NCBI GenBank assembly: GCA_964412395.1
Contig: CAYPOY010000247.1
Span: 1-7,759, forward strand
Reading direction: 5' to 3'
DNA length: 7,759 bases
DNA from: CAYPOY01 sp964412395
GTDB lineage: Bacteria; Chloroflexota; Anaerolineae; B4-G1
The notes under the pieces were generated by a model. That model was given only the letters and a program-made list of their open reading frames with translations. It had not been told where the DNA came from and made no database searches. Below, in pieces: positions 5,077-7,759 of this stretch. The translations under genes were made by a program, and so were the position numbers. Every line of letters begins with the position of its first letter. The first letter of the stretch is position 1.

Positions 5077-7494
5077 ATGGCCGCCGAATTTGAGTGGCGC
5101 TTCGAGGACGAGCGGCCCTCCGGTGAGCCATCGGCGGAGGGGGGGGCTGGTCGGCGTCGCGCCCGCTGGCCCGTCTGGCTCAGTGTGGGGCTGGTTGTGC
5201 TGGCTGTGGTGAGGCTCTATGCCTGGTGGCGTGTGCGCCGCGAAGCGCTGGTCGAGGTCGAGGCCGAAGTGCAGGCAGTCGCCCAACTGGAACTGCATGC
5301 TCTGGCCGAGGGTGACACCGAACTCTACCTTAGCCTTCAGGACAACGCTGATCCCAACTGGCAGGAGGCGCAGGAGGCCCGTGCCGCGCTCGACGCTCTC
5401 CTTCCGCCGCCTCTCCCCGGCCTGACCGCTACGACCGCTCTCTCGGTCGAGAACGCCCGCGTCGTCGGTGATGCGGCGCGGGTCGAGGTGGTGCGTATGG
5501 GGGGGCTCGCGGGCGGGGATATGGTGCCCTTCCGCGCCGTCCGCTTCTATCGCCGCAGCGACGATGGCCGCTGGCTCCACACCAGGGCCGACCTGGACTA
5601 CGCTGGCCACACCGTCACCTTCTCCGGGGAGCGAGTCAAGATTATCTCCTTTGCCACCGACAGGGATTGGATAGGGCCAGTCGCTCCTGAGTTGGAGGGG
5701 CTGGCGGAGCAGTTTTGCGGTCTCGTCTCCTGCCAGTGGCACTCACCGCTGACCCTGGACTTCACCGGCACGTTGGATACGGTTCTGGAGCCGGAGGAGG
5801 TTCTGCCAGCGCCACTTCTGGTCGGTGTGCCGGACGATGAAGCGGCCCGCGCGGCGTGGGAGACCGGCTTGCGCGAATTGCTTTTCGACCGGCTCATTGC
5901 CCGCGAGGCAGGCCGGCCCTCTGGCAGCGCCCGCGGCGGCGAACTCCTCCAGGCCAGATTGCGTGAGTGGCTGCGGGCGAAGCTGGAATTGAGTGAGTCT
6001 GTCTCTCCCAACCTCGATCTCGTCGCTGAGGGGCTGGGCGCGGGCGAGTGGGTTTCCCTCTGGTCACTGTGGGACTTTGCCCCTGACGACGATGACCCCC
6101 GGCGACCATTAGCCGAGGCCGAGATTGACCTGCTTCTGGCCTTTATTGAGGAGGAACACGACCCGTCCGCGGTCGCTGGCCTGCTCCATACGCCGCGCGA
6201 ATACGCCACGATGTGGATGCTGGTTGGGGAGGAATTAGGAGAGGAGGATAGACGGGCCTTCGAGCGCCGCTACCTGGCCTACGTCCGTGAAACGATCATT
6301 GAATTCTTTGGTGAGGCGGCTGCCTTCGCGGAGTACGATCTGGTGGTTGCCTGTGGGGAGCCCTGGAATCTCTGGGGGCTGCGCCTTGACCGCCCGGAAA
6401 TGACGGTGCTTTCCTCCACCACCGGTCTCGCCCCCCTCTCCTGGTCGCCCGACGGCGCACAGTTGCTGGTCTGGTGGGACATGATCGAGAATGGAATGCA
6501 TATCTACCTTCTGGAGGCCGATGGCTCCGTCGCATATTCACTGCCGGGCATCCCGGAGGGCGCGGAGCTAACCGGCTTGTCGCCCGACGGCAGTTGCGTC
6601 GCTTACTCGATGCTCGGCCCTTCTCTAGGAGGAGGGGTAGTGAATGTGGAGACGGGCGAGGGTGTGACGTTGGACGGTCAATTTCTTGCCTGGTCGCCCG
6701 ATGGCTCATATCTGACCTACGCCACCTACGGGGGCCCGGTCCCGCTCATCTGGTTGGTCGAGGAGGACGGCTCCAACCCCCGCCAGGTGGGGGAAGGGTA
6801 CTCGATTGCGTGGTCACCCGATGTAACACAGATCGCTTCCTTCAACACTGGACCGACCCTGGAGGTATACGATGTGACGACTGAGGAGACGCGGACAGTG
6901 CTGGACGGGCCGACGCTGTATGGTCTGCTCGGTCTCTCCCCGGAGTCTGAGAACGTCCTTGTCCAGGCGCACTCCCTCGCCTGGTCATCCACTGGCGAGT
7001 GGATCGGCTTCGGGGTTGACCAATTTGAGGAGACGGAGGCCACGGGTGGGATGGAGTTCGTGAGGGGGAGTGTGGTGCTGGTCCATCCTGACGGCAGCGG
7101 CCCGCGCGTTCCGTTCACCTGCGAGAGTAATGTCTATGTCACCGGATGGTCGCCCGATGGCCGCTGGCTGACCAGTTACACCTATGACGGGGACCGGTTC
7201 ACGACCACCGTGATCGGGATTGATGGAACGGTTCTCCTCGAAACGAATGCATGGGTCACCTGGTCGCCTGATGGGCGGTATCTGGCGGTTACCGAGGAGG
7301 ACCGGTTGCGCATCCTGGAGGTCGAGAGCGGTGCCTGGTACTCGTTCGAGCCGGCCGCTCGCTGTGGGCCTGTGGTCTGGAACCCGCGCGGCCCGCTGCA
7401 CGAACCAATCCCAAGCGCCAGGCTGATGATGATGCCGCAGATGGACTGGCGATTCACGGTGGAGCAATGTGACATGCCGAAGTGTCAGCACTGA
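5077..7494 (+). CDS. Membrane-anchored protein with C-terminal WD40-like/TolB-type beta-propeller
   Basis: 805 residues. A charged N-terminus (1-30, ending RRRAR) precedes one membrane helix, WPVWLSVGLVVLAVVRLYAWW (31-51), then WRVRR. This suggests a single-pass protein; the large C-terminal part is probably outside the membrane. Residues about 55-195 look like an NTF2/SnoaL-type alpha+beta domain (LELHALAEGDTELYLSLQD, then FYRRSDDGRWLHTRADLD); this is a tentative resemblance. Residues about 200-430 are largely helical, with no recognised motif and no HExxH. From about 450 seven SPDG-type blades follow: LSWSPDG, LTGLSPDG, LAWSPDG, IAWSPDV, LAWSSTG, VTGWSPDG and VTWSPDG, typical of PD40/TolB-like propellers, usually binding modules. 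ATG 5077 is the first start after an in-frame TAG at 5068; its ribosome site is weak (AGGA, 4 nt away). It is divergent from the ilvE unit with its own promoter. Cellular role unknown. Confidence 0.85.
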   Translation: MAAEFEWRFEDERPSGEPSAEGGAGRRRARWPVWLSVGLVVLAVVRLYAWWRVRREALVEVEAEVQAVAQLELHALAEGDTELYLSLQDNADPNWQEAQEARAALDALLPPPLPGLTATTALSVENARVVGDAARVEVVRMGGLAGGDMVPFRAVRFYRRSDDGRWLHTRADLDYAGHTVTFSGERVKIISFATDRDWIGPVAPELEGLAEQFCGLVSCQWHSPLTLDFTGTLDTVLEPEEVLPAPLLVGVPDDEAARAAWETGLRELLFDRLIAREAGRPSGSARGGELLQARLREWLRAKLELSESVSPNLDLVAEGLGAGEWVSLWSLWDFAPDDDDPRRPLAEAEIDLLLAFIEEEHDPSAVAGLLHTPREYATMWMLVGEELGEEDRRAFERRYLAYVRETIIEFFGEAAAFAEYDLVVACGEPWNLWGLRLDRPEMTVLSSTTGLAPLSWSPDGAQLLVWWDMIENGMHIYLLEADGSVAYSLPGIPEGAELTGLSPDGSCVAYSMLGPSLGGGVVNVETGEGVTLDGQFLAWSPDGSYLTYATYGGPVPLIWLVEEDGSNPRQVGEGYSIAWSPDVTQIASFNTGPTLEVYDVTTEETRTVLDGPTLYGLLGLSPESENVLVQAHSLAWSSTGEWIGFGVDQFEETEATGGMEFVRGSVVLVHPDGSGPRVPFTCESNVYVTGWSPDGRWLTSYTYDGDRFTTTVIGIDGTVLLETNAWVTWSPDGRYLAVTEEDRLRILEVESGAWYSFEPAARCGPVVWNPRGPLHEPIPSARLMMMPQMDWRFTVEQCDMPKCQH

Positions 7495-7537
7495 TTGCTG
7501 TTCGCCTCGCCAGTTCGGGTTGGGGCAGGGCCGTGGC

Positions 7538-7759
7538 CTACTCCCCCATTTCCTCCAGCAGCGCCTCCAGTTCGGCCAGCGTCGTGACGCGGGCCACCCG
7601 GGCCACGAAAGTGTGCAGGTCGGAACTGCGAGCGCGCAGCTCCTGTACCGCCGGCCCGATGGGGTCCGCCCCCGCCGCGCCGGGTTTGTCGGCGTAGGCT
7701 CCGTGGAAGGCGAAGTAGGCCTGGTTCAGTTTGCGCATGTAGTAGCCGTGGGCGACGAA
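7538..7759 (-). CDS. C-terminal end of an unrecognised protein (runs off right edge)
   Basis: The minus strand is open from the window edge to TAG at 7540-7538, encoding 73 residues: FVAHGYYMRKLNQAYFAFHG, then AYADKPGAAGADPIGPAVQ, ELRARSSDLHTFVARVARV and TTLAELEALLEEMGE. The internal ATG at 7738 is unlikely to be the start, because the frame continues upstream in coding-like sequence (FVAHGYY) without a ribosome site. The tail is predicted helical, with no catalytic motif visible. The pattern LNxxYFAFHGxYAD...DPIGPxxxxLRxRS looks like a conserved C-terminal module of a larger, probably membrane-associated protein, but I cannot name the family. It converges on the propeller gene with a 43-bp gap that shows no clear terminator. 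Confidence 0.7.
   Translation of the reverse strand, partial: FVAHGYYMRKLNQAYFAFHGAYADKPGAAGADPIGPAVQELRARSSDLHTFVARVARVTTLAELEALLEEMGE

Noticed and set aside
4984..5742. 252-codon minus-strand open frame
   Set aside because: Antisense to the N-terminal part of the propeller gene, which has a promoter, a membrane helix and coherent domains.
5200..6380. Peptidase MA-type metalloprotease domain in the middle of the propeller protein
   Set aside because: No HExxH or matching Glu motif is present; only a vague helical pattern.
7495..7537. Bidirectional terminator between the convergent genes
   Set aside because: No stable GC-rich stem with a U run on either strand could be found in the gap.

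Overview
The window looks like a chromosomal segment of a GC-rich, Gram-positive-like or monoderm bacterium, most plausibly a member of the Chloroflexota (Anaerolineae-type). The taxonomic guess is an inference from style: a T-box leader upstream of ilvE, a secreted protein with a Pro/Thr-rich linker behind its signal segment, a single-pass protein ending in SPDG propeller repeats, and abundant small palindromic repeats. No marker gene settles it.

Layout. From about 4746 down to 1 everything runs on the minus strand and reads as one long transcription unit. It has a strong sigma70-like promoter (4719-4746), two tRNA-Ala genes (CGC, then GGC) and a complete T-box leader with its terminator (about 4531-4236). 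These are followed by ilvE (branched-chain aminotransferase), a 97-bp palindromic repeat, a broken metallo-beta-lactamase-fold hydrolase gene, a secreted clan GH-A-like glycoside hydrolase, and the start of leuS, which runs off the left edge. The plus strand carries a divergent promoter (4911-4938) and one large gene (5077-7494) for a membrane-anchored protein with a C-terminal beta-propeller. At the right edge the C-terminal end of an unrecognised minus-strand gene enters (7759-7538), convergent with it.

How the parts fit. The T-box carries the triplet CTC in the specifier position, so it should sense uncharged tRNA-Leu. Its two metabolic clients are ilvE, which performs the last step of leucine synthesis, and leuS, which charges tRNA-Leu and is the fourth gene downstream. 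The T-box starts only about 10-15 nt after the end of tRNA-Ala(GGC), leaving no room for its own promoter, so the leader is probably made as the 3' part of a tRNA precursor and freed by tRNA processing.

The divergent promoter region is split by a 151-bp MITE-like element with 16-bp inverted ends (15/16) and 10-bp direct repeats at its borders. Removing the element and one repeat copy puts the two -35 boxes back to back, 3 bp apart. The stretch 4706-5076 therefore holds two promoters and a mobile element but no gene.
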